From the NCBI RefSeq assembly GCF_019966495.1, contig NZ_JAIMIA010000001.1:1-64000 (forward strand): 64,000 nucleotides of DNA, given 5' to 3'. The notes below the pieces were generated by a model, which saw only the letters and a program-made list of their open reading frames with translations, was not told the DNA's origin and searched no databases. This DNA is from Tateyamaria pelophila (GTDB lineage: Bacteria > Pseudomonadota > Alphaproteobacteria > Rhodobacterales > Rhodobacteraceae). Both the position numbers and the translations under genes were made by a program. Of this stretch, positions 34,839 through 43,701 are shown piece after piece. How positions within the stretch are numbered: position 1 is the stretch's first letter; each line of letters begins with the position of its first letter.

Positions 34839-35542
34839 CCCAGCCAGCGCCGCATGGCGCGTTCAAAGACGCCCGTAAAGAAAGCCAGCAAGTCCGTCCC
34901 TTGATGCGGGCCAAACATATTCGGGTCCTTTGCTCCCAGCACCAAAAGCCCCGGCAAACGCCCATCGCCAAAATCAAGCTTCAGACAGGCTTCTGACCCG
35001 ATCAGGTCGCCATTATCACCATAAATGGCAGGCTCGACCGCCTGCACCTGGCGCAAAGTCACCTGTCGCACCGTGCCGCCGCGCCCATGGGTCAGGTAAC
35101 TGTCGATGAACCCCGGTTCCGCCACGCTCAGCACATCGCCCAGACGATTGATGGCTGGATCGTTGTCATTTTGCAGGGATTCCAAAACCAGTTTGATCGC
35201 ATCCACGCGCAATGTGTCGGCGACGTCGCCGGAAAGATCGCGCAGGAACGGCTCAAATTCCAACGGGTCGAGCATCCGCAATATCGCCCGATGGATCTGA
35301 TTGGTTCCGGCCAGATTTTCATAGGCCGCCGCGATGACGGACCGGTGCGTGTCTTCGAGACGGTCAAGGCGCGCCTCCAACCGTTCCATCGCGAGACCGC
35401 GCAGGTCGACGATGTTGTCGCCCATGGCACGTTCATTGGCCGCGATCAGCGCGTGCATCAAATCCTTGTCATCAAGGATCACATCGGGACGCGAAATGAT
35501 CGCCTCGCGCAGGGCGTCTTCGATCTTGGGCTGACTGCTCAT
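34835..35542 (-). CDS. DUF484 family protein
   Basis: A 235-residue protein of the DUF484 family, a GAF-like fold of unknown function often next to xerC. Features include the N-terminal SRPDVILDDKDLMHALI segment and a central helix region (MERLEARLDRLEDTHRSVIAAAYENL), then GSEACLKLDFGDGRLPGLLVLGAKDPNMFGPHQGTDLLAFFTGVFERA, the conserved C-terminal block. Cytoplasmic. Upstream partner of xerC in an overlapping pair. Confidence 0.9.
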   Translation of the reverse strand: MSSQPKIEDALREAIISRPDVILDDKDLMHALIAANERAMGDNIVDLRGLAMERLEARLDRLEDTHRSVIAAAYENLAGTNQIHRAILRMLDPLEFEPFLRDLSGDVADTLRVDAIKLVLESLQNDNDPAINRLGDVLSVAEPGFIDSYLTHGRGGTVRQVTLRQVQAVEPAIYGDNGDLIGSEACLKLDFGDGRLPGLLVLGAKDPNMFGPHQGTDLLAFFTGVFERAMRRWLG

Positions 35543-35811
35543 ACCATACTCAATTTTTATTTTCGAGTTCTATAGCATGGAGGCCGCGCAAAATCTGCCC
35601 GGAAAATCATTAAATTCAACAGGTTTTGGAGGCTGTTGCATCCCGGCGTCAGACCGGGTGGAAACCGCTTGATCACGCGCCAAGAAGCGGCTTGCGCCAC
35701 CTCTCGCGCCGGTATCACGTCACGCCGTGACCCATGAACGATGCCCGAAGGTATCGACCCCGGGCACCATGCAAGGCAAAGAATCTTGTCGCAGCTTGGA
35801 AAGCTCTGCGA

Positions 35812-36465
35812 TTACAGGATTTTCTGACCCGTCTTGGCCCAGTCTTTCATGAATTGATCAAGACCGGCATTGGTCAACGGGTGACCCGCGAGCTTTTTGA
35901 TGACATCCGGCGGTGCGGTCACAACGTCCGCCCCGATCAGGGCACATTCCTTGACGTGGTTCACCGACCGGATCGAGGCTGCCAGAATCTCGGTTTCATA
36001 CCCGTAATTGTCATAAATCGTGCGGATTTCCTCGATCAGGTCCATTCCGTCGATGTGAATATCGTCCAACCGCCCGATAAAGGGCGAAATGAACGTCGCC
36101 CCCGCCTTGGCCGCCAGCAACGCCTGATTGGCCGAGAAACACAGCGTCACGTTGAGCATCTTGCCTTCGCTCGACAGGACTTTACAGGCTTTCAGCCCGT
36201 CCCAGGTCAGCGGTAGTTTCACGACGATGTTTTCGGCGATCTCGGCCAGCTTGCGCCCTTCCGCGATCATCTCATCCGCGCCCAGCGCCACGACTTCCGC
36301 ACTGACCGGCCCGTCGACCAGATCACAGATTTCCTTGGTCACTTCGAGGATGTCACGTCCCGATTTCAGGATCAGCGACGGGTTCGTCGTCACCCCGTCG
36401 ACCATTCCCAGGTCATTCAGTTCCGCGATGGCGTCTATCTCGGCGGTATCTACGAAAAATTTCAT
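35812..36465 (-). CDS. fsa: transaldolase/fructose-6-phosphate aldolase (TalC/Fsa type)
   Basis: A 217-residue short transaldolase-family enzyme. The Schiff-base lysine is K83 in IVVKLPLT. Other signatures are [10 protein letters not shown] at the N-terminus, GVTTNPSLI, and [14 protein letters not shown]. Members act either as transaldolase in the pentose phosphate pathway or as fructose-6-phosphate aldolase; sequence by eye does not decide. It stands alone upstream of the divergent priA. The 269-base gap to DUF484 contains no gene, only a short GTCACG/CGTGAC palindrome near 35718-35730. Confidence 0.92.
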   Translation of the reverse strand: MKFFVDTAEIDAIAELNDLGMVDGVTTNPSLILKSGRDILEVTKEICDLVDGPVSAEVVALGADEMIAEGRKLAEIAENIVVKLPLTWDGLKACKVLSSEGKMLNVTLCFSANQALLAAKAGATFISPFIGRLDDIHIDGMDLIEEIRTIYDNYGYETEILAASIRSVNHVKECALIGADVVTAPPDVIKKLAGHPLTNAGLDQFMKDWAKTGQKIL

Positions 36466-36555
36466 GTGCTGCCTCTCTTGATGGCTTGGCGTTTGCTCCC
36501 TCAGCGTTTACCTCATGTAGCGTGATGCGAAAACCCCTGATCTGTTGGCGCTAAC

Positions 36556-38748
36556 ATGACGCATTCGTTTTTCGACGAAGGTGCGTTGGTCGCCGTGCTG
36601 ACCACGCAGCCGCTGGACCGGGCGCTGGATTACAAGGCGCCGGAGGGCGGCTGCCATCTGGGTGCCTTTGTCGAAGTGCCTTTAGGACCGCGCAAGGTAT
36701 TGGGTGTGGTCTGGGGACCGGGCAAAGGGGACTATGACTACGCCAAGATCCGTTCGGTCATCCGGGTGCTGGATGCCGCCCCCATGCGCTTGGAAATGCG
36801 CGACTTTCTGCAAAAGGCGGCCGCCTATACCCTGACGCCGATGCCTGCGATGCTGCGTCTGGCCACCCGCGCGCCGGGGTTGGGCGATCCGCCGTCGATG
36901 CGCAAAATCTATCGGCGCGGCTTCGGCGTACCGGATCGAATGACGGACGCGCGTCGCCGGGTTTTGGATTTTCTCGCGGATTATGGCGACTTGTCTTTCA
37001 CCCTCAAGGAGCTCGCAGAGCTGTCCGGGGTCACGCCATCGGTCGTCAAGGGGCTCGTCACTAAGGGTGCCGTCGCCGAGGAAGACAGCCCGCGCGACCT
37101 GCCCTTCCCGCCCATGGACCCGAACCTGCCCGGCAAGGCATTGACCGCAGATCAAGCTGACGCCGCAGGCAAGATTGCAGCCGCCGTCGCCAGTGGCGCA
37201 TATGGCACAACCCTGCTGCGCGGTGTCACGGGGTCGGGCAAGACTGAAGTCTACCTCGAAGCGGTGGCGGCCGCGCTGCGGGCGGGACGTCAGGCGCTGG
37301 TGCTGCTGCCCGAGATCGCGCTGACCGCTGAGTTCCTCAAGCGAGTCGAAATCCGCTTTGGCGCGCGCCCTGCCGAATGGCATTCCGGGGCCACCATGAC
37401 CGAACGGCGTCGCATCTGGCGCATGGTGGGTCAGGGCAACGCGCAACTGGTGATCGGGGCCCGGTCAGCCCTGTTTCTACCCTATCAGAACCTCGGGCTG
37501 ATCGTCGTGGATGAAGAACACGACACCTCCTACAAACAGGAAGACGGTGTGCTTTATAACGCACGCGACATGGCCGTGTTGCGCGCCTCGCTGCTGGGTG
37601 CACAGGTGGTTCTGGCGTCGGCGACGCCCAGTCTGGAAAGCTGGGCCAACGCGGAAAGCGGCAAATACACCCGGCTGGATCTTGAGGCGCGGTTTGGCCC
37701 TGCGGTGATGCCGACGATGAAGACCATCGACATGCGCAACGAAAAGCTGCCCTCGGACCGCTGGGTGTCGGACACGCTGAAACGCGCCGTGGATGCGCGG
37801 CTTGATGCGGGTGAACAGGCCATGCTGTTTTTGAACCGACGAGGCTATGCGCCGATCACGCTGTGTCGGGCCTGTGGCCACCAAGTCGGCTGTGATCAGT
37901 GCGATGCGCGGATGGTGGAGCATCGCTTTCTGAAACGTCTGATGTGCCATCAATGCGGCGAGACCAAGCCGATGCCCGACAAATGCCCGTCTTGCGACGC
38001 GGAAGGGCGCATGGCGGCGGTTGGGCCGGGGGTCGAACGGTTGGGCGAGGAGGCAGTCAAGCTGTTTCCGGACGCGCGGGTCGCGGTCTTGAGCTCCGAC
38101 ATGTATGGCAGCGCGCGCGCGCTCAAGGCCGAAATAGAAGGGATCGCGGCGGGCGGCGCAGACGTCATCATCGGCACGCAACTTGTCGCCAAGGGGCACA
38201 ATTTTCCCAACCTCACGCTGGTCGGCGTGATCGACGCGGATCTGGGCTTGCAAGGATCAGACCTGCGCGCGGCGGAACGGACGTTTCAGTTGATGCGGCA
38301 AGTTGCCGGGCGTGCGGGGCGGGCGGAAAAACACGGCACTGCGTTGTTGCAGACCTATCAGCCGGACCACCCTGTGATCCGCGCGATCCTCGCAGGCGAC
38401 GAAGAAGGGTTCTGGCGCGCAGAAGCGGCGGAACGCGAACAGGCTGGCGTGCCGCCTTACGGTCGCATGGCGGGCATTATCCTCAGCGGACCAGATGTGG
38501 GCCAGGTCTTTGAGGTCGCCAATGTGCTGGCACGCAACACGGCCGCATTGGCCCGCGTGGGTGCACAGGTCTATGGCCCCGCCCCTGCTCCGATTGCGCG
38601 GATTCGCGGACGCCACCGGGTGCGCCTGTTGGTGAAGGCTGGAAAAGGTGTCGCCCTGCAAGGCGCAATCGCGCAATGGATTGGGCAAGTTCGGCTTAAA
38701 GGTGACTTACGTCTTGCCGTGGATATTGATCCGCAGAGCTTTTATTGA
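36556..38748 (+). CDS. priA: primosomal protein N' (PriA helicase)
   Basis: Restarts collapsed replication forks. The 730-residue protein has the N-terminal DNA-binding domain, Walker A GVTGSGKT (about residues 223-230), the DEEH box (VVDEEHD), the two zinc sites with CRACGHQVGCDQCD, CHQCG and CPSCDAEG (about 435-480), and helicase motifs V-VI (GTQLVAKGHNFPNLTLV; QVAGRAGRAEKHG). Length and motifs are complete. Confidence 0.97.
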   Translation: MTHSFFDEGALVAVLTTQPLDRALDYKAPEGGCHLGAFVEVPLGPRKVLGVVWGPGKGDYDYAKIRSVIRVLDAAPMRLEMRDFLQKAAAYTLTPMPAMLRLATRAPGLGDPPSMRKIYRRGFGVPDRMTDARRRVLDFLADYGDLSFTLKELAELSGVTPSVVKGLVTKGAVAEEDSPRDLPFPPMDPNLPGKALTADQADAAGKIAAAVASGAYGTTLLRGVTGSGKTEVYLEAVAAALRAGRQALVLLPEIALTAEFLKRVEIRFGARPAEWHSGATMTERRRIWRMVGQGNAQLVIGARSALFLPYQNLGLIVVDEEHDTSYKQEDGVLYNARDMAVLRASLLGAQVVLASATPSLESWANAESGKYTRLDLEARFGPAVMPTMKTIDMRNEKLPSDRWVSDTLKRAVDARLDAGEQAMLFLNRRGYAPITLCRACGHQVGCDQCDARMVEHRFLKRLMCHQCGETKPMPDKCPSCDAEGRMAAVGPGVERLGEEAVKLFPDARVAVLSSDMYGSARALKAEIEGIAAGGADVIIGTQLVAKGHNFPNLTLVGVIDADLGLQGSDLRAAERTFQLMRQVAGRAGRAEKHGTALLQTYQPDHPVIRAILAGDEEGFWRAEAAEREQAGVPPYGRMAGIILSGPDVGQVFEVANVLARNTAALARVGAQVYGPAPAPIARIRGRHRVRLLVKAGKGVALQGAIAQWIGQVRLKGDLRLAVDIDPQSFY

Positions 38749-38791
38749 CGTCGCCAGACGTTGTCAGAGTGCGCGCAGACAATTCCCGTAA

Positions 38792-38810
38792 GGCGGAGGT
38801 GTCCTCCGCC
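38792..38810. repeat. family-A hairpin repeat after priA
   Basis: GGCGGAGG-TGT-CCTCCGCC preceded by CCCGTAA. The flank is the reverse complement of the TTACGGG beside the copies at 2581 and 14175. It is 43 bases after the priA stop. Confidence 0.8.
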
Positions 38811-38817
38811 TTGATTT

Positions 38818-38870
38818 GGGGCTCTGCCCCCGGCCTTCGGCCTCCCCCGGGATTTTTCAGAACAGAGAAT
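38818..38870 (+). repeat. family-B G-rich repeat between priA and ileS (terminator-like)
   Basis: Contains GGGGC-TCT-GCCCC, then GGCC-TTC-GGCC, then CCCCCGGGATTTTT and an AACAGAGAA tail. Very similar to the element at 53246-53301. With its hairpins and T-run it may terminate priA; it sits between the convergent ends of priA and ileS. Confidence 0.7.
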
Positions 38871-38918
38871 ACGGATCGTGGACGTATCGGGCCGCGATGC
38901 AGTGCGGCCCGATTGGTG

Positions 38919-41903
38919 TTAGCCGAGTGCCTTTTCACAACGCCCGCAAACGCCTGCGTGCGTGTGTGTGCCCACGTCGGGCAACACTTTCCAGCAGCGC
39001 GCGCATTTCTCACCGTCAGCCTTTTCAAAGACAACGCCGATGCCGCTCACTTCCGGCAGACGAAACGCCTCATCCGGGGCGGCGTCCGTCGTTACAGAGA
39101 TCGATGAAGTGATACAGATATCCTGGAAGGGCACGGAGCCCAGAACCTCCGCCAGATCGACATCATCCACATGCACCACCGGCGACGCTTCAAGCGATGC
39201 CCCGATCACTTTGTCCGTCCGCTGCACTTCCAGAGCTGCCGTCACGGCCCGACGGGCGGTTCGGATGCCCGCCCACTTCTTCGCCAACGTCGCATCACGC
39301 CACGCCGTTGGCGTTTCGGGCATGTCGATCAGGTGCACAGAGCTTTCATCGCCGGGGAACCGCTCGAGCCAGACCTCTTCCATGGTAAAGACCAGCACAG
39401 GTGCGAGCCAAGTGGTCAGCCTGTGGAACAGGATATCCAGCACGGTCCGGGCGGCGCGGCGTTGTTCCGTGTCGCCATCACAATAGAGCGCATCCTTGCG
39501 GATATCGAAATAGAAGGCCGACAGATCCACTGTCGCAAAGGTGAAAACAGCCGAGAAGACACGTTGGAAATCGAAGGCTGCATAGCCATCGCGCACGACC
39601 TCATCCAATTCGGACAGACGGTGCAGCACCCAGCGTTCCAATTCCGGCATATCTTCCTGCGCGACGCGATCCTCTTCGGAGAAGTCGGACAGAGAGCCCA
39701 ACATGAAGCGCATTGTATTGCGCAAACGGCGATAGCTGTCGGCCACGCCTTTGAGGATTTCCGGCCCGATCCGCTGGTCGGCGGTATAATCGGTCTGTGC
39801 CACCCAGAGACGCAGAATATCGGCCCCATACTGGCGCACCACTTCCTCCGGTACGATGGTATTGCCAATGGATTTGGACATCTTCATGCCCTTGGCATCC
39901 AGCGTAAACCCGTGAGTCACCACATTGCGGTATGGCGCATGGCCTGTGGTTCCAACGGACTGCAAGAGCGACGAATGGAACCAGCCGCGGTGTTGATCCG
40001 TGCCTTCCATGTAAACATCGGCGATGCCGTCCTCGGTGCCGTCCTCCCGGTCACGCAGGGTAAACGCATGGGTCGAGCCGGAATCAAACCAAACATCGAG
40101 GATATCCGTGACCTGATCGTAATCATCCGGGTTCACGATCCCTTCGAGATAGCGTTGCTTGGCGTCTTCATCATACCATGCGTCCGCGCCTTCGGCTTCA
40201 AACGACGAGGTGATGCGCCGGTTGACCTGCGGGTTGCGCAACAGGAAATCATCGTCCGTCGGCAACGCACCCTTTTTGGTGAAGCACGTCAGCGGCACGC
40301 CCCAGGCCCGTTGACGCGACAACACCCAGTCCGGCCGTGCCTCAATCATCGAATACAGGCGGTTGCGCCCGGACTTCGGTGTCCAATTGACGTTGTCGAT
40401 CTCGGTCAAGGCGCGCTCGCGGATTGTCTTGCCATGGGTATCGAGGCCGTCTCCAACAGGCTTGTCGATTGCGGCAAACCACTGCGGCGTGTTGCGATAG
40501 ATCACCGGCGCCTTGGAGCGCCAGGAATGCGGATAGCTGTGTTTGATCTTGCCCCGCGCCAGCAACCCGCCGACCTCAGCCAACTTGTCGATGACAGCCG
40601 CGTTGGCATTGCCCTCCTTGCCATTGGGTTTCAGAATGGCTTTGCCACCAAAGAACGGCAGATCGTCGCGAAACCGCCCATCGGGGTTCACGTTGTAGGT
40701 GATCACCTGTTCGAGCATCCCAAGATCGCGATACAGCTCGTATTCCTCAAGCCCGTGAGACGGCGCGCAATGCACAAAACCCGTGCCTTCCGTGTCGGTC
40801 ACAAAATCCGCCGCGCGGAAATCACGGATATCGTCCCATTCGCCGTTGCCGCCTTCGGCACCCGCAAGCGGATGCGCCAGTTTCATCCCGGCCAACTGCG
40901 AAGGGGTCACGTCGCGCAGGCGGCGATACATCGTCTCGTCCAGACGCGCGCGGCCCATCACATCGGCGGCAAGATGATCTGCGAGGATGAACCGCTCACC
41001 AATTTTGGCCCAACATTCTTCGGGTCGACCGATGACTTCGTAAAGGCCGTAGGAAATACCCGCGCCGTAGACCACCGCCTTGTTCGACGGCATGGTCCAA
41101 GGCGTCGTTGTCCAGATCACCACCTTGGCGCCTTCGAAATCCCGCGCTGTGTCGACCTCGACCTGCAAGGCGGGCGCACGATCCTCCACCGATGCTTCCT
41201 CGCCCGCAACATTCAGATCCGGCAACGAAAAATCGACGACCTTGAACTTCACCCAGATCGTAAAGCTGTCCTTGTCGTGATATTCAACCTCAGCTTCGGC
41301 CAAGGCCGTCTGCTCCACAGGCGACCACATCACCGGCTTTGATCCCTGATACAACGTGCCGTTCATCAGGAATTTCATGAACTCCTCGGCAATCACGCGC
41401 TCGGCATGGAAATCCATCGTCAGATAGGGCCGATCCCAATTTCCGGTGATCCCGAGACGTTTGAATTCCTCACGCTGGATATCGACCCAACCGGCGGCAA
41501 ATTCACGGCATTCAGCGCGAAATTCATTGATCGGAACATCGTCCTTGTTGCGCCCCTTCTTGCGATACTGCTCTTCGATTTTCCACTCGATCGGCAGACC
41601 GTGACAATCCCAACCGGGGATGTAGCGGGCATCAAATCCCATCATCTGATGGGACCGGACGATCATATCCTTGATCGTCTTGTTCAGGGCGTGACCGATG
41701 TGGAGGTGGCCGTTGGCATAGGGCGGGCCATCATGCAGCGTAAATGGTTTGCGACCGGTCTTTTCGCGCAGACGGTCATAAACACCGATCTTCGCCCAGC
41801 GCGCCAGCCAATCGGGTTCCCGCTTGGGCAGGCCCGCGCGCATCGGAAAATCGGTACGGGGCAAATTCAGGGTGTGTTTGTACTCAGGCGTGTCGGCGCA
41901 CAT
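38919..41903 (-). CDS. ileS: isoleucyl-tRNA synthetase
   Basis: Charges tRNA-Ile. The 994-residue class I synthetase has HIGH at residues 68-71, KMSKS at 674-678, the editing (CP1) domain with GTGFVHCAPSHG, the anticodon-binding domain, and a C-terminal zinc finger with CARCW and CGRC near the end. Complete. It stands alone; palindromes at 42013-42042 lie 110-140 bases upstream. Confidence 0.97.
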   Translation of the reverse strand: MCADTPEYKHTLNLPRTDFPMRAGLPKREPDWLARWAKIGVYDRLREKTGRKPFTLHDGPPYANGHLHIGHALNKTIKDMIVRSHQMMGFDARYIPGWDCHGLPIEWKIEEQYRKKGRNKDDVPINEFRAECREFAAGWVDIQREEFKRLGITGNWDRPYLTMDFHAERVIAEEFMKFLMNGTLYQGSKPVMWSPVEQTALAEAEVEYHDKDSFTIWVKFKVVDFSLPDLNVAGEEASVEDRAPALQVEVDTARDFEGAKVVIWTTTPWTMPSNKAVVYGAGISYGLYEVIGRPEECWAKIGERFILADHLAADVMGRARLDETMYRRLRDVTPSQLAGMKLAHPLAGAEGGNGEWDDIRDFRAADFVTDTEGTGFVHCAPSHGLEEYELYRDLGMLEQVITYNVNPDGRFRDDLPFFGGKAILKPNGKEGNANAAVIDKLAEVGGLLARGKIKHSYPHSWRSKAPVIYRNTPQWFAAIDKPVGDGLDTHGKTIRERALTEIDNVNWTPKSGRNRLYSMIEARPDWVLSRQRAWGVPLTCFTKKGALPTDDDFLLRNPQVNRRITSSFEAEGADAWYDEDAKQRYLEGIVNPDDYDQVTDILDVWFDSGSTHAFTLRDREDGTEDGIADVYMEGTDQHRGWFHSSLLQSVGTTGHAPYRNVVTHGFTLDAKGMKMSKSIGNTIVPEEVVRQYGADILRLWVAQTDYTADQRIGPEILKGVADSYRRLRNTMRFMLGSLSDFSEEDRVAQEDMPELERWVLHRLSELDEVVRDGYAAFDFQRVFSAVFTFATVDLSAFYFDIRKDALYCDGDTEQRRAARTVLDILFHRLTTWLAPVLVFTMEEVWLERFPGDESSVHLIDMPETPTAWRDATLAKKWAGIRTARRAVTAALEVQRTDKVIGASLEASPVVHVDDVDLAEVLGSVPFQDICITSSISVTTDAAPDEAFRLPEVSGIGVVFEKADGEKCARCWKVLPDVGTHTHAGVCGRCEKALG

Positions 41904-42238
41904 GTGGGGCGTCCTTCATGGATCAATCGTATCGGGGAATGACATGGTTCGGTGCGACATCTCAAGCACCTTTACCCGGCGGCTCGATGATTTGGATCAG
42001 AGCGCCGGGGATATAATTCGCAGAATTATGGACATATATGTCATGGTCGCCTTATAGGCAGGCCAGCCGAGGCTCACAAGACCCTGCTTCTTTCGGCGTC
42101 AAATATCCTGGGGCTTTGGGGCAGAGACCCAATAGCGCAGCTGCCGGAGGCGGCTGCAAAACATCGTGTACGCCGACAGGCGTTCCGCTTTGCAACACCC
42201 CCAACAGTCGTCCGGCAAAGTTCAAACCAACCAAGTGC
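41904..42238. promoter_or_regulatory. intergenic region upstream of ileS, with palindromes and a repeat
   Basis: No supportable gene. Nearest ileS are two adjacent AT-rich palindromes: ATAATTC-GCA-GAATTAT (42013-42029) and GACATATATGTC (42031-42042). These could be operators or part of a leader. Bases 42087-42130 resemble a reversed family-B repeat (CTTCTTTCGGCGTC, then G runs). A further hairpin with a 9-bp stem containing one T-G pair and a GGA loop lies at 42137-42157. A 60-codon leftward reading covers the repeat and is rejected. Confidence 0.45.
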
Positions 42239-43252
42239 TCACGCCGCGCTGTCGGTCTTGCCCCCGGTAAACAGACCGCCCAAGGCCTGTTTCACCAGGC
42301 GCCTGGCACGCGGACGGTTGTCGGCATCAAACGGAACGGGACGGCACACTTCCATCGCGGCAACCCCGACCCGCGCGGTCAACGCACCATTGACCAGCCC
42401 TTCTCCAAAGCGACGTGACAGCTTGCCAAGGATTGATCCCCCGACAATCGGCTCCAGCATATCATCGCCCACCGCAACAGCACCGGTCGCCACCAGATGG
42501 GTCATCACGGCGCGGGTCAGGCGCCATGACCCCATAACGCCCCCGCGCCCGCCATAGATCTCGGCAACACGGCGGATCATCCGCAGATTGGCTGTCAACG
42601 CCGCCACCACATCGGCCAGTGCCAACGGAACAAGGGCCGTGACCGTTGCCACTTGGCGGGCAGCAGCCTCAACCTCGCGTTCAGCTGCCTGATCCAGAGG
42701 TGCGATCAATTCGGCCTCGGTCAAGGCCAACAAGCTTGCCGCATCCATCTGATCGCCGCGCAATTCGGCCAACCGGTTTTGCCCCCACTCCAGTTCAGGG
42801 CGTGATGAATAAAGTTGCACCAACCGGTCCGTCACATGCCGCGCCGCGATCAGGTCCTGTGTCTCAAGCGCTGTCGCCGCGGCATGGCGCAGATCGTCAA
42901 TCCGGGTCAGACGGCGCAACGCGGCCAGTTCGCGCAACGCAATCGCCAGCAACACCAGAACCAAGGCCGCAACCAACCCCGCAAACGTCCAACCCAAAAG
43001 CGGCGCGCGTTCAATCCAGCCAAGGGCGAAATCCCACGCCGCCGTGCTGATCACCGCCGTCAGAAGTGCACCCGCGACAGCCCAGAAAAACTGCCCCAAT
43101 CGTGAGGGTTTGCGGGCCGCAATCCGCGCCACGTTCTGCATCGCCGCCCCTGTGGCCGTCGGCATCGGCCCGTCTGGCACGGGTGGCGCATCCGCTACAT
43201 TCGGGCCGACCTCGTCATCATCAATCTCAATCAGGATCGGGCCTTTGGCCAT
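42239..43252 (-). CDS. YcjF/TIGR01620 family membrane protein
   Basis: A 337-residue protein of the YcjF (DUF697) family. After an acidic N-terminus it has two membrane segments (about residues 55-110), then a soluble helical domain ending in GVAAMEVCRPVPF, the conserved tail of the family. In E. coli ycjX and ycjF are adjacent phage-shock-linked genes of unknown function. The start is ATG 43252 (MAKGPILIEIDD), which shares one base with the GNAT gene stop codon. Confidence 0.88.
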   Translation of the reverse strand: MAKGPILIEIDDDEVGPNVADAPPVPDGPMPTATGAAMQNVARIAARKPSRLGQFFWAVAGALLTAVISTAAWDFALGWIERAPLLGWTFAGLVAALVLVLLAIALRELAALRRLTRIDDLRHAAATALETQDLIAARHVTDRLVQLYSSRPELEWGQNRLAELRGDQMDAASLLALTEAELIAPLDQAAEREVEAAARQVATVTALVPLALADVVAALTANLRMIRRVAEIYGGRGGVMGSWRLTRAVMTHLVATGAVAVGDDMLEPIVGGSILGKLSRRFGEGLVNGALTARVGVAAMEVCRPVPFDADNRPRARRLVKQALGGLFTGGKTDSAA

Positions 43253-43701
43253 CACACGGTCTCCCTTTTCCATTCGAGGCGCAGGTCCGGCAAACCTTCG
43301 TCATTGCGTGCCCCGTCCGTTTCTTCCACAACGACAAATCCGTGCGCGGCATAAAACGCCTTGGCCTCGACATTGGCCTGAAAGGTCCAGAGCGTCAGCG
43401 CATCGCGATGATTTTGCGCGTGGTTCAACAGCGCGGTACCGACGCCCTGTTGTCGCGCCGCAGCGGTAACATAGAGTGCCTGAACCGTTTCTCCGTCACA
43501 GGCAATAAAGCCCGTCACCTCGTTTGCATCCTGCGCGACCGTCACCCAATCCTTTTCGATCAGGTCCCCGGCAAAGCCGACATCCTCGGCCCGGGTGTGC
43601 ACCCGCGGCATCCAGTCCGTGTGGTCAATGAACTCGGACAGAATACCGCCGACCTTGCCCGCATCGGTCGAACGCGCCGCGCGCAGGTCAATCGTCTTCA
43701 C
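43252..43701 (-). CDS. GNAT family N-acetyltransferase
   Basis: A 149-residue protein with the acetyl-CoA-binding GNAT motif A (LYVTAAARQQGVGTALLNHA, with the QQGVGTA pyrophosphate loop) and motif B (LWTFQANVEAKAFYAAHGFVVVEETDG). It begins MKTIDLRAARSTDAGKVGGIL. It is wedged between ycjX and ycjF with overlaps at both ends, so all three are probably translated together. Substrate unknown. Confidence 0.9.
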   Translation of the reverse strand: MKTIDLRAARSTDAGKVGGILSEFIDHTDWMPRVHTRAEDVGFAGDLIEKDWVTVAQDANEVTGFIACDGETVQALYVTAAARQQGVGTALLNHAQNHRDALTLWTFQANVEAKAFYAAHGFVVVEETDGARNDEGLPDLRLEWKRETV

